In this document: in pieces, positions 1 to 9,713 of the stretch
How positions within the stretch are numbered: the stretch's first letter is position 1
Layout of the letters: the number at the start of each line of letters is the position of its first letter
From: Tropicimonas isoalkanivorans
GTDB lineage: Bacteria > Pseudomonadota > Alphaproteobacteria > Rhodobacterales > Rhodobacteraceae
Assembly (NCBI RefSeq): GCF_900112335.1
Contig: NZ_FOLG01000009.1
Location: 144,459 to 208,458, forward strand
Direction: 5' to 3'
DNA length: 64,000 bases
Notes under the pieces: generated by a model
Told to the model about the DNA's origin: nothing
The model's input: the letters and a program-made list of their open reading frames with translations, nothing else
Database searches by the model: none
Translations under genes and position numbers: made by a program

Positions 1-202
1 TCGCCACATCCGACACCACGGCACGGGTGTTGACGCCGTATTCGTGCGCTATGGCCGTTGCAGCCGCCTCGACGTCCTTCGCCGTACGGGCGGTCACGAC
101 GACGTCGGCGCCCTCCCGCGCGAATGCCCTTGCGATGCCGAGACCGATGCCCTTGGAGGCACCGGTCACAACGGCCAGCTTGCCGGCTAGCCCGAGATCC
201 AT
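1..202 (-). CDS. short-chain dehydrogenase/reductase, N-terminal part (cut by window edge)
   Basis: The 67 visible residues begin MDLGLAGKLAVVTGASKGIG, the Rossmann-fold nucleotide-binding motif TGxxxGIG of the classical SDR family. They continue with an Arg after the second strand (VVTARTAKD), which favours NADP(H) or a mixed preference. The C-terminal catalytic YxxxK part lies outside the window. The gene starts 10 bases after the smoS stop and reads the same way, so it is probably the next gene of the polyol operon and may oxidise or reduce a sugar or polyol. Its substrate cannot be told from this fragment. Confidence 0.85.
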   Translation of the reverse strand, partial: MDLGLAGKLAVVTGASKGIGLGIARAFAREGADVVVTARTAKDVEAAATAIAHEYGVNTRAVVSDVA

Positions 203-212
203 GGTTGGTCCC

Positions 213-979
213 TCAACTCATCCAGTTGCCGCCATCCACATTGAGCGTCTGCGCAGTGACGTAGCGCGCATCGTCGGAGGCGAGGAAGACGCAAGGCGCG
301 GCGATATCTTCCGGATCGCCCATCCGCCCCAGCGGCACCGCCTCGCCGACGAGACGTTTCTTCTCGCCCTTGGGCCGGTTCTCGTATTTCGCGAACAGCC
401 CGTCGACGACATCCCACATCGGTGTATCGACGACGCCCGGCGCAATCGCGTTGACGCGAATGTTGTCCTTCGCCAGTTCCAGAGCCATCGACTGCGTGAT
501 CGAGATCACCGCCGCCTTCGTCGAGCAGTAGAGCAGGACGTTGGCCTCGCCGCGCCGCCCAGCCTGGGACGAGAAGTTGACGATGCAGCCGCCGCCACGC
601 GTCTTCATCCCCGGAATGACCGCCCGGGTCACGAAGATGGTGCCGCCGACGTTCACGTCATACTGCTTGCGGTAGTCCTCGTGGGTGATCTCCTCGATCG
701 TCGACATGTTGAAGACGCCGGCGTTGTTGACGAGGATATCGATACCCCCGAAGGCCTCCTCCACCTTGCGCACACCCTCCGAGATCGACTCAAGGTCGGT
801 GACGTCCATCGCGACCGCGATGGCGCCCTCGCCCAACGCGCTGGCAGTCTCTTCCGCCTGGTCCGCGAGCATGTCGGCGACGGCGACCCGTGCGCCCTCC
901 GCCGCATATGCCTCGCAGATCGCGCGGCCAATGCCGCGCGCGCCGCCTGTCACCAGGGCGGTCTTGCCTTCCAGCCGTT

Positions 980-983
<4 letters not shown>
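213..983 (-). CDS. smoS: sorbitol/galactitol dehydrogenase SmoS (SDR family)
   Basis: A 256-residue classical SDR that should oxidise D-sorbitol (glucitol) to D-fructose and galactitol to D-tagatose with NAD+ in the cytoplasm. Visible motifs are TGGARGIG near residues 12-19, NNAG, a catalytic Ser in the [12 protein letters not shown] segment, YCSTK as the YxxxK motif, and the C-terminal NVDGGNWMS. Length and the signatures [15 protein letters not shown], YENxPxGEKKR and NVDGGNWMS match what I remember of Rhodobacter sphaeroides SmoS. Its ATG overlaps the smoK stop by 4 bases, so it is translationally coupled to the importer ATPase. Asp in VAVADML suggests NAD+ preference. Confident for family and cluster role; the exact substrate range is inferred. 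Confidence 0.9.
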
Positions 984-1984
<1,001 letters not shown>

Positions 1985-1995
1985 TGGTGTTCCCC

Positions 1996-2826
<831 letters not shown>

Positions 2827-2836
2827 GAATTCCTCC

Positions 2837-3709
2837 TCACGCGTCCAGATTCTTGCCGATCATGCGCATCAGGAAGATGGCCACGATATTGGCAAGGATG
2901 ATTGCGATGACCCCGCCTGCACTGCCCATGCCCACGTCGAACTGAAGCAGCGACGAGACATAGATCAGGTAGGTCAGGTTGGTGGTCGCGGTGCCGGGGC
3001 CGCCGTTGGTGGTCACCAGGATTTCCGCAAAGATCGACAACAGGAAGATCGTCTGGATCAGGACAACCACAGTGATCGCCCGGGCAAGGTGCGGCAACAT
3101 GATGAACCAGAACCGCGAGATCCAGCTCGCCCCGTCCATCTCGGACGCCTCGAGCTGCTCACTGTCCAGCGACTGCAACGCCGTGAGCAGAATGAGCGTG
3201 GCGAATGGTAACCATTGCCAGCTTACGATTCCGATGATCGACAGGAGCGGTATCTCACTGAAGAAGTCGATCGGCTCGAAGCCCATGCCCTTGGCCAGGT
3301 GCCCGAAGATACCGTTCACCGGGTTCATGAACATGTTCTTCCAGACCAGCCCCGAGACCGTGGGCATCACGAAAAATGGCGAGATCACCATGATCCGGAT
3401 GATACCCTGCCCCCACATGGGCTGATCAAGCAGCAAGGCGAAAAGTGTGCCACCGACGACGGTGATGAAAAGGACGCCGCCCACCAGCAGGAGCGTGTTG
3501 ACCATCGCGGCCTTGAAGCTCGGGTCGGTGACGAACCAATAGTAATTTTCCCATCCGACGAACGGGTTGTCGCCGGGCATGATCAGGTTGTAGCGCAGGA
3601 AAGAGAAGTAGAGCGTCATGCTCAGCGGGACGATCATCCATCCCAGAAGCAGGATCACCGAGGGTGCGATCATCAATCGCGCGGCGGCGCGGGAAGCCTT
3701 GGTAGCCAT
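2837..3709 (-). CDS. smoF: polyol ABC transporter permease SmoF (MalF-type)
   Basis: Integral membrane permease of 290 residues. The chosen ATG (MATKASRAAARLMIAPS) follows GGAGGACCCC; a longer frame upstream lacks a ribosome site and would add an Arg/Pro-rich stretch unlike the family. Helices begin at LMIAPSVILLLGWMIVPLSMTLYF, and the EAA motif is EASEMDGASWISRFWFIMLPHLARA. With SmoG and SmoK it forms a CUT1 importer. It is separated from smoE by 135 bases that contain a strong hairpin, which probably lets smoE be expressed above the membrane subunits. Confidence 0.92.
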   Translation of the reverse strand: MATKASRAAARLMIAPSVILLLGWMIVPLSMTLYFSFLRYNLIMPGDNPFVGWENYYWFVTDPSFKAAMVNTLLLVGGVLFITVVGGTLFALLLDQPMWGQGIIRIMVISPFFVMPTVSGLVWKNMFMNPVNGIFGHLAKGMGFEPIDFFSEIPLLSIIGIVSWQWLPFATLILLTALQSLDSEQLEASEMDGASWISRFWFIMLPHLARAITVVVLIQTIFLLSIFAEILVTTNGGPGTATTNLTYLIYVSSLLQFDVGMGSAGGVIAIILANIVAIFLMRMIGKNLDA

Positions 3710-3800
3710 GGGGTCCTCCGGTTGTTCCGTTCGACGGACGCGGCGGACGCCCACGAACATAACTCCTGCCAGGGGCCGGCGCGGAGAGCGGATTGAGGAA

Positions 3801-3832
3801 GATGGGCCGGCCCTTGCCGGCACCGGCCCATC
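3801..3832 (-). terminator. intercistronic hairpin after smoE
   Basis: Perfect 10-bp inverted repeat: GATGGGCCGG at 3801-3810 and CCGGCCCATC at 3823-3832 around a 12-base loop, only 12 bases past the smoE stop. There is no T-run, so it is more likely an mRNA-stabilising or attenuating stem, as in malE-malF type operons where the binding protein must exceed the permease, than a full terminator. Confidence 0.6.
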
Positions 3833-3844
3833 CGGGGGAGGAGA

Positions 3845-5158
3845 CTATTTGATGTAGCCGGCCTTGGTCATTTCGCGCACGGCGAACTGCTGGCTGTTGG
3901 CAAGCGCCTGATCAACGCTCTGCTGACCGGCGAGCGCGGCCGACACCTGCTGTCCGACGTAGTTGCCGATACCCTGGAACTCGGGGATCGCGACGAACTG
4001 GATGCCAGTGTAGGGCACAGGATCGCGGGTCGGGTTCGACGGGTCTGCCGCCAGGATCGAGGTCTCGACCGTCTTGGCGAACGGAGCAGCCTCAAGATAG
4101 GCTTCGTTCTCGTAGGTGGACGTACGCGTGCCCGGAGGTGCGGCCACCCAGCCCTCGGATTCGCCGACCAGTTCGATGTACTCCTTGGATGTCGCCCATG
4201 CGACGAAGTCCTTGGCCACATCTACCTTGGTCGAAGACGTCGGGATGCCGAGGGCCCAGGCCCAGAACCAGCCGGTCCCGTTCGAGGTTTCCTGCTTCGG
4301 CGCCTGGAAGAAGTCCGTCTTGTCCGCGACGGTGGACTCGTTCGGGTTAAAGATGTAGCCGGCCGCGGAGGTGGCATCGACCCAGGTCGCGCACTTGCCA
4401 TCGGCAAACAGCGCCCGGTTTTCGTTGTGGCCGTTCGAGGACGCGCCCGGCGGGCCGTAGTTGTTCATCAGATCGACGTAGTAGTTGATCGCGTTGTGCC
4501 ACTCGGGCGAGTCGATCGTCGGGTTCCACTCCTCGTCGAACCAGCGGCCGCCGAACGCGTTCACCATCGGGCCGACGAACGCCATGTTCTCGCCCCAGCC
4601 GGCCTTGCCGCGCTGGCAGGTGCCGTAGATGCCATTGTCCGGGTCGTGAACCTTGGCCACGATTTCACCGAACTGGTCGTAGGTGATCTGCTCGGTCGGC
4701 TTCTCGATGCCGGCGGCTTCGAAGAGGTCCGTGCGATAGAAGGTGAAGGAGCTCTCGGCATAGAACGGCACAGCGTACAGCTTGCCATTCGCGGACAGAC
4801 CATTCCGGACAGGTTCGAAAATGTCTTCGTAGTCGTAGTCATCCCCGAGATCGTCGAGGGCGACGAGCCAATCCTGGGCTCCCCAGATCGGGGCCTCGTA
4901 GGCGCCGATGGTAATGACGTCGAACGAGCCGCCTTTCGTCGCGATATCGGTCGTCACGCGCTGACGCAGGACGTTCTCTTCCAGAACAACCCAGTTCAAG
5001 GTGTTGCCCGTCGCTTCTTCCCACTTGGGCGACAGTTTCTGCATGATGATCATGTCGGCGTTGTTCACGGTTGCGATCGTGAGTTCTTCCGCCATTGCCG
5101 CAGTCGCGGTCACCGATACAAGCGCAGAGACAGCGCAGAGAGCGCTTTTCAGGTTCAT
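3845..5158 (-). CDS. smoE: periplasmic polyol-binding protein SmoE
   Basis: Extracellular solute-binding protein of family 1, 437 residues, which captures sugar alcohols in the periplasm for SmoFGK. The N-terminus has a Sec signal peptide (MNLKSALCAVSALVSVTA...) with a likely AMA cleavage site near residue 23, and the mature protein starts EELTIATVNNADM. Length agrees with SmoE/MtlE proteins (about 436 residues). The ATG is preceded by GGGAGGAAAACC. It is the first gene of the smoEFGKS operon; a sigma70-like promoter and a palindromic element lie upstream, and the LacI-type regulator is the next gene. Confidence 0.92.
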   Translation of the reverse strand: MNLKSALCAVSALVSVTATAAMAEELTIATVNNADMIIMQKLSPKWEEATGNTLNWVVLEENVLRQRVTTDIATKGGSFDVITIGAYEAPIWGAQDWLVALDDLGDDYDYEDIFEPVRNGLSANGKLYAVPFYAESSFTFYRTDLFEAAGIEKPTEQITYDQFGEIVAKVHDPDNGIYGTCQRGKAGWGENMAFVGPMVNAFGGRWFDEEWNPTIDSPEWHNAINYYVDLMNNYGPPGASSNGHNENRALFADGKCATWVDATSAAGYIFNPNESTVADKTDFFQAPKQETSNGTGWFWAWALGIPTSSTKVDVAKDFVAWATSKEYIELVGESEGWVAAPPGTRTSTYENEAYLEAAPFAKTVETSILAADPSNPTRDPVPYTGIQFVAIPEFQGIGNYVGQQVSAALAGQQSVDQALANSQQFAVREMTKAGYIK

Positions 5159-5198
5159 TCGGTTTTCCTCCCATTTGTTCTGCTGACGCAGTGCTTAG

Positions 5199-5227
5199 AG
5201 GTAAGCGCCTGAGGGAGCGTGAGTCAA
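5199..5227 (-). promoter_or_regulatory. predicted sigma70-type promoter of the smo operon
   Basis: On the minus strand TTGACT (5227-5222) is followed, after exactly 17 bases, by TTACCT (5204-5199). Transcription would start about 35 bases before the smoE ATG. The AT-rich palindromic element at 5230-5253 abuts the -35 box, a natural place for regulator control. Called by eye only. Confidence 0.45.
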
Positions 5228-5229
5228 CA

Positions 5230-5253
5230 GAAATTTTACCCCCGTAAATTTTC
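5230..5253. promoter_or_regulatory. candidate operator of the LacI-type regulator
   Basis: Near-palindrome with half-sites GAAATTTTAC (5230-5239) and GTAAATTTTC (5244-5253) around a CCCC centre, just upstream of the smoE -35 box. The related strings AAAATTTACGC (5269-5279, over the regulator stop codon) and AAAACTTTACGC (about 6374-6385, in the divergent region) suggest a recurring recognition motif. LacI-family proteins bind palindromes of this size. The assignment to this regulator is inference. Confidence 0.45.
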
Positions 5254-5273
5254 GCTACGTCACCGCAGAAAAT

Positions 5274-6302
5274 TTACGCAGAGGAGCGCAGGATCAATTT
5301 TCCGTCGAAAAGGATCTCCGTTCGGTTGCCCTGGTTCCGCTCTCCGGACTCCACAAGGTCGAACAAGGTGGCCACGCTTTTGTTCACGATGGACATGTAA
5401 TCCTGCGAGACCGTGGTCAGCGGCGGGGTCGTGAAACGCGACAGGGGGTGGTCGTCGTGGCCTGCCACACGCAGCGCGCAGCCTTGCCCGTGGCCCACCC
5501 TCAGCCCCCGCTCGAAGGCCGCCGCGATCAGCCCGATTGCAAGGCGGTCGTTGCTGCACAGGATCGTGGACGATGGAAATCCGCCGGAGGAAAGCATCTC
5601 GCCACCGAGCTCGAGACCGATCTGCTCGAACTCCCAACCCGACCCTTCCACGCGAACCACCTGGGGGTCGTAGCCCAACTTTTCCATCGCCATGATATAG
5701 GCGTCGCGGCGCTTGTTCGCGTTAGGGTTGACCGGCTGCATTTCCATGAAGCACGGCGGCTCGCCGGTCCGGCAGAGATAGTCCACGATCATTGGAATAC
5801 TCTGGAAATTATTTGATCCGACGAACGTCTCGCCGACCGGCACGTTACTGTCGAACACCACAGTCGGCACGTTGCGGGCAAAGCGCTCCAGCGCCTTCAG
5901 ATCGGACGCCCGTCCAAGCGGCGCCAGCAGTGCCCCCGTCGGACGCAAGGACCGCATCGTCGCCAGCGCCTCGTTCTCCAGGTGCTGCTCGCCGTGGGCG
6001 CTGAGGATCACGGGCCAGAACCCCGCGTCGATGCAGCGCCGCTCCATCAGCCGGACCATTTCGGCAAAGAACGGGTCCGACAGATAGGGGACCAGAATGC
6101 CAATACACTTCGTCGCCTTCCGGTTCTGGTTGATGGCGAAAATGTTGGGCTGGTAGTGGTGTTCTTCGAGCGCGGCCTCGATCCTGTCGCGAGTCGTCTT
6201 TCGCACGCTTGCGGGATCGTTGAAGTACTTCGAGACAGTCGGGCGCGATATGCCGATGGCTTCAGCGAACTCTTCCATCGTCCTGATTTCGCGCCCGGAC
6301 AT
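5274..6302 (-). CDS. LacI-family transcriptional regulator of the polyol cluster
   Basis: DNA-binding regulator of about 342 residues. The N-terminal LacI helix-turn-helix is clear (MEEFAEAIGISRPTVSKYFNDPASVRKTTRDRIEAAL), followed by a periplasmic-binding-protein-like sensor domain (NQNRKATKCIGILVPYLSDPFFAEMV...). The chosen ATG gives MSGREIRTMEEF and has GGAGAAGG just upstream; the internal ATG at MEEF is also possible. It lies between the importer operon and the kinase/aldolase operon, which reads the other way, so it probably controls both in response to a polyol or a phosphorylated ketose. The ligand is unknown. Confidence 0.88.
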   Translation of the reverse strand: MSGREIRTMEEFAEAIGISRPTVSKYFNDPASVRKTTRDRIEAALEEHHYQPNIFAINQNRKATKCIGILVPYLSDPFFAEMVRLMERRCIDAGFWPVILSAHGEQHLENEALATMRSLRPTGALLAPLGRASDLKALERFARNVPTVVFDSNVPVGETFVGSNNFQSIPMIVDYLCRTGEPPCFMEMQPVNPNANKRRDAYIMAMEKLGYDPQVVRVEGSGWEFEQIGLELGGEMLSSGGFPSSTILCSNDRLAIGLIAAAFERGLRVGHGQGCALRVAGHDDHPLSRFTTPPLTTVSQDYMSIVNKSVATLFDLVESGERNQGNRTEILFDGKLILRSSA

Positions 6303-6511
6303 CCTTCTCCATCCGCTTTTATAACCGCATCGTTCAGAATCCAGCGGACCTGAAGACATACCCGCCGCTAGCAAAAACTTTACGCATGCGATTTTTATTG
6401 ACAGTATTACCGCACGGTGCCAACCGTCAAGAAGTTGTTGCCCTGCCCAATCGTGCGTCTTCCAAAGGCGGCCCTCAGGTGCGGGCCACGGGCACCGACT
6501 GGGAGGATACG
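6303..6511. promoter_or_regulatory. divergent regulatory region between lacI-type gene and kinase operon
   Basis: This 209-base gap drives the regulator leftward and the kinase-GatZ-kinase-aldolase operon rightward. It holds a perfect palindrome CGCATGCG (6383-6390) inside AAAACTTTACGCATGCG, similar to the element at 5230-5253, and a TTGACA box at 6398-6403 that lacks a convincing -10 at 16-18 bases. I see no small gene or RNA here. Confidence 0.4.
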
Positions 6512-7462
6512 ATGAACACAGTCGCCGTGATAGGCGAAATCCTCGTCGAGATAATGGCGGATTCCATTGGCGAAGGTTTCACGGAGCCCATGGCGCTGAC
6601 CGGTCCGTTTCCGTCCGGGGCACCGGCGATCTTCATAGATCAGGTTGCCCGGATGGGCCAGCCCTGCGCAATCGTCTCGACCGTCGGAAATGACGACTTC
6701 GGCAGGCTGAACCTCGACCGCCTCGCCGCCGACGGGGTTGATATTTCGGGCGTCGGGATCGACCCGGACCGCCCCACCGGCAGCGCCTTCGTACGATACC
6801 GCGCAGATGGCTCCCGCGATTTCGTCTTCAATATCCGGTATAGCGCCTGCGGCGTCCTGCCGGACACCGAGGCCGCGCGCAACGTGCTGGACACAGCCGG
6901 GCATCTGCACGTCATGGGCTCGTCGCTCTCCAGTCCGGACCTTGTGGCGCTCAACCTACGCGCGACCAAGGCCGTAAAGGCGCGCGGCGGTACGATTTCC
7001 TTCGATCCGAACCTGCGAAAGGAGATTCTGGACGCACCCGGAATGCGCCAGGCCATGGCGGAAATCCTGCGGATGACGGACCTTTTCCTCCCGTCCGGCG
7101 AGGAACTGTTCCTGCTGACAGACGCCAAAGAGACCGAGGCCGCCGTGACGGAGCTTCTGGGCCTCGGGATCGGCACAGTCGTGCACAAACTTGGCGCCGA
7201 AGGCGTGCATCACTATTCCAACGATTCCAACATGTTCTTCCCGGCCTATTCGGTCGAAGAGGTCGACCCCACCGGAGCCGGCGACTGTTTCGGCGGCGCC
7301 TATACCGCGCTTTGGCTGCAAGGCGTCCCGCCTGAGGAGGCACTGCCGCTTGCCGCCGCCGCCGGAGCGATTGCCGTGACGCGGCGCGGGCCGATGGAAG
7401 GCACCACGCCGATTGCCGCGCTGCGCGACTTCGCGGCGGCCCACGAAAGGCAGATCAAATGA
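6512..7462 (+). CDS. PfkB-family sugar kinase, probable tagatose kinase
   Basis: PfkB/ribokinase-family kinase of 316 residues starting MNTVAVIGEILVEIMAD behind GGGAGGATAC; a longer frame upstream lacks a ribosome site. The family signatures are present: N-terminal Gly-rich substrate region (PSGAPAIFIDQVARMG), the DPNLR motif (ISFDPNLRKEIL) and the anion-hole/catalytic motif DPTGAGDCFGGAY. The stop overlaps the ATG of the GatZ-like gene (ATGA), so the two are coupled. In related alphaproteobacterial galactitol loci a kinase beside a lone GatZ makes D-tagatose-6-phosphate, so tagatose kinase is the best guess. Fructose or another ketose remains possible. Confidence 0.75.
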   Translation: MNTVAVIGEILVEIMADSIGEGFTEPMALTGPFPSGAPAIFIDQVARMGQPCAIVSTVGNDDFGRLNLDRLAADGVDISGVGIDPDRPTGSAFVRYRADGSRDFVFNIRYSACGVLPDTEAARNVLDTAGHLHVMGSSLSSPDLVALNLRATKAVKARGGTISFDPNLRKEILDAPGMRQAMAEILRMTDLFLPSGEELFLLTDAKETEAAVTELLGLGIGTVVHKLGAEGVHHYSNDSNMFFPAYSVEEVDPTGAGDCFGGAYTALWLQGVPPEEALPLAAAAGAIAVTRRGPMEGTTPIAALRDFAAAHERQIK

Positions 7463-8727
7463 CTCACCCGCTTCTCGAGATTCCCGCCGCCTACCACGCC
7501 GGACGGCCCATCGGTATCACCTCTGTCTGTTCCGCCCACCCCGTCGTCATCGAAGCCGCCTTGCGACTTTCGCTGGAGACCGGTCGGCCGGCGCTGATCG
7601 AGGCGACCTGCAACCAGGTCAACCAGGACGGCGGGTATACCGGCATGACCCCTGCCGATTTCCGTGCGTTCGTCGAGGATATCGCCGACAGGGTCGGCCT
7701 GTCGCGCGAGCGAATCATCCTTGGCGGCGACCACCTTGGACCGAACCCATGGAAGGATCGCCCCGCGGACACAGCCATGGAAAAGGCAGAGGCGATGATC
7801 GCCGCCTATGCTGAAGCCGGTTTTACCAAGCTGCATCTCGATTGCTCCATGGGGTGCGCGGGCGAGCCGGTTGCCCTTCCCGATACCACGACCGCCGAAC
7901 GGGCGGCGCGTCTCGCGGCCCGAGCGGAGGCGCACAAGGGCGCGGTGCCGCCGGTCTATGTCATCGGAACGGAAGTTCCGGTGCCCGGCGGAGCGCTGGA
8001 GGAGCTTGAAGAGCTTGCCGTCACGACGCCGGAGGCCGCGGCTCAGACGTACGAGGTCCACCGCGAGGCTTTTGAGGAGGCCCGACTTCAGGACGCCTTT
8101 GACCGCGTTATTGCGCTCGTCGTTCAACCGGGCGTGGAGTTCGGACATACGGACGTGATCCACTTCCAGCCTGAGAAAGCGGACGCGCTTTCGGCCAGCC
8201 TCGACGCGCTGCCGGGCATCGTTTTCGAGGCCCATTCGACCGATTACCAGACCGGCGAGGGCCTCTCCGCCCTGGTCCAGGACGGTTTCGCCATTCTGAA
8301 AGTTGGCCCTTGGCTTACCTTCGCCCTGCGCGAAGCGCTCTACGGGCTCGATGCCGTCGCCGACGTGCTGGACGGAACGCCGCCGAAGGGCGGCCTGATG
8401 GCAGCCATGGACGCGGTGATGCGCGCATCCCCCGAGCATTGGTCGAAGTACTACGCCGGTACGGAAACCGATCTCTGGCTGCAGCGTCACTTCAGCTATT
8501 CCGACCGCATCCGGTATTACTGGCCGCGCCAGGAGGCCCGGGCCGCCGTGGCGGAGGTAAAAGCTCGTCTCGACGGGAGGGACATTCCCGCGCCAGTTCT
8601 ACGGCAATACCTGGCCGTCCCGGCCACCGACGATCTCGCGGGGTGGGACGGGCTCCTGGTGAATGCCGTTCAGGAGGTTCTGCGGATCTACGAGGAAGCC
8701 TGTACCGGAGGCCGGAACAAGGCCTGA
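7459..8727 (+). CDS. GatZ/KbaZ-family protein, possible tagatose-6-phosphate 4-epimerase
   Basis: A 422-residue member of the GatZ/KbaZ family (the so-called non-catalytic subunit of class II tagatose-bisphosphate aldolase). Typical segments are GITSVCSAHPVVIEAAL, EATCNQVNQDGGYTGMTPADF, ILGGDHLGPNPW, KLHLDCSMGC, VIGTEVPVPGG, EAHSTDYQ and LKVGPWLTFALREALYGLD. No GatY/KbaY catalytic partner is present nearby. Lone members in Agrobacterium-type galactitol pathways have been described as converting D-tagatose-6-phosphate to D-fructose-6-phosphate, which fits the kinase in front and SmoS across the intergenic region. HLGPNPW and the conserved His/Asp/Glu residues suggest a metal-dependent TIM barrel. 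The family is certain; the reaction is inferred. Confidence 0.85.
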   Translation: MTHPLLEIPAAYHAGRPIGITSVCSAHPVVIEAALRLSLETGRPALIEATCNQVNQDGGYTGMTPADFRAFVEDIADRVGLSRERIILGGDHLGPNPWKDRPADTAMEKAEAMIAAYAEAGFTKLHLDCSMGCAGEPVALPDTTTAERAARLAARAEAHKGAVPPVYVIGTEVPVPGGALEELEELAVTTPEAAAQTYEVHREAFEEARLQDAFDRVIALVVQPGVEFGHTDVIHFQPEKADALSASLDALPGIVFEAHSTDYQTGEGLSALVQDGFAILKVGPWLTFALREALYGLDAVADVLDGTPPKGGLMAAMDAVMRASPEHWSKYYAGTETDLWLQRHFSYSDRIRYYWPRQEARAAVAEVKARLDGRDIPAPVLRQYLAVPATDDLAGWDGLLVNAVQEVLRIYEEACTGGRNKA

Positions 8728-8753
8728 CCGGAGACCACTGTCGGACAAAAGAC

Positions 8754-9698
8754 ATGAGCACCGAACCCTTCATCGCCATCGGCGGCGAAAACCTGATCGA
8801 CTACGTGACGCAGGACGGCGATGCCGTCGCGCATCCCGGCGGGTCGCCCGTCAACGTGGCGATGGCACTTGGCCGTCAGGGCGTCCCGGTGCATTACATC
8901 TCGCCGATCTCCACTGACCGTTGGGGCGACATGCTGGCCGACAAGCTCGTTGCTTCCAATGTCATCCTGACCGGCGACCGCCTGCCGGAACCCACAACGA
9001 TGGCGCGGGTCACGATTACCAAGGGCATTCCGAGCTACAGTTTCGAACGCGACGGCACGGCGGAGCGGATGGTCACGACGGACGTTCTCCAAGCGCGACT
9101 GACGGAGGACGCCGTCGCGCTGCACACCGGATCGCTGACGCTGACCGACGGGGCCGATGCCGCCGCCTGGGAGGAAATCTGCGCCCGGAGCTACGATTCC
9201 GGTCGGCTGGTCTCACTTGATCCAAATGTCCGGCTGTCGGTCATCGCCGATGTCGAAAGCTATCGGGACCGCATCTGGCGGATGCTGCAAAAGGTCCATC
9301 TCGTCAAACTGAGCGACGAGGACCTGGCCGCACTTTACCCCGATCTCGGCCAGGACGAGGCGCTGGCCGCGCTTAAAGCACGCTCCTCGGCGCGGCTCAT
9401 CGTTCTCACCAAGGGTGCCTCCGGGTGCACGGCCATCTGCGGCGATACGCGGCTCGACCTTCCCGCCGCCCGGGTGGAAAAGCTGGTCGATACGGTCGGC
9501 GCGGGCGACACCTTTACCGCGACGATTCTGGCAGGCCTCGCAGGGCAGGATGCACTCCGACCCGACGCCCTCGACCGTCTCACCGATGACCGTCTGGAGG
9601 CCTTGATGCAGCGCGCCTCCATTGCGGCCGCGCTCAACTGCAGCAGGGCCGGGTGCAATCCGCCCAGCCGCGCGGAACTCGATCTTGCGCTGACATGA
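8754..9698 (+). CDS. PfkB-family fructokinase
   Basis: Cytoplasmic carbohydrate kinase of 314 residues, starting MSTEPFIAIGGENLIDYV at an ATG 26 bases after the GatZ-like stop. The PfkB signatures are GGSPVNVAMALGRQG near residues 29-43, SLDPNVRLSV, and the ATP/anion-hole motif DTVGAGDTFTATILAGL with the catalytic Asp. It would phosphorylate D-fructose produced by SmoS from sorbitol (or by a mannitol dehydrogenase) to fructose-6-phosphate. It is only distantly related to the kinase at 6512-7462, so the operon seems to carry two kinases for two ketoses. Confidence 0.85.
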   Translation: MSTEPFIAIGGENLIDYVTQDGDAVAHPGGSPVNVAMALGRQGVPVHYISPISTDRWGDMLADKLVASNVILTGDRLPEPTTMARVTITKGIPSYSFERDGTAERMVTTDVLQARLTEDAVALHTGSLTLTDGADAAAWEEICARSYDSGRLVSLDPNVRLSVIADVESYRDRIWRMLQKVHLVKLSDEDLAALYPDLGQDEALAALKARSSARLIVLTKGASGCTAICGDTRLDLPAARVEKLVDTVGAGDTFTATILAGLAGQDALRPDALDRLTDDRLEALMQRASIAAALNCSRAGCNPPSRAELDLALT

Positions 9699-9713
9699 AA
9701 GGTACGACCTGAG

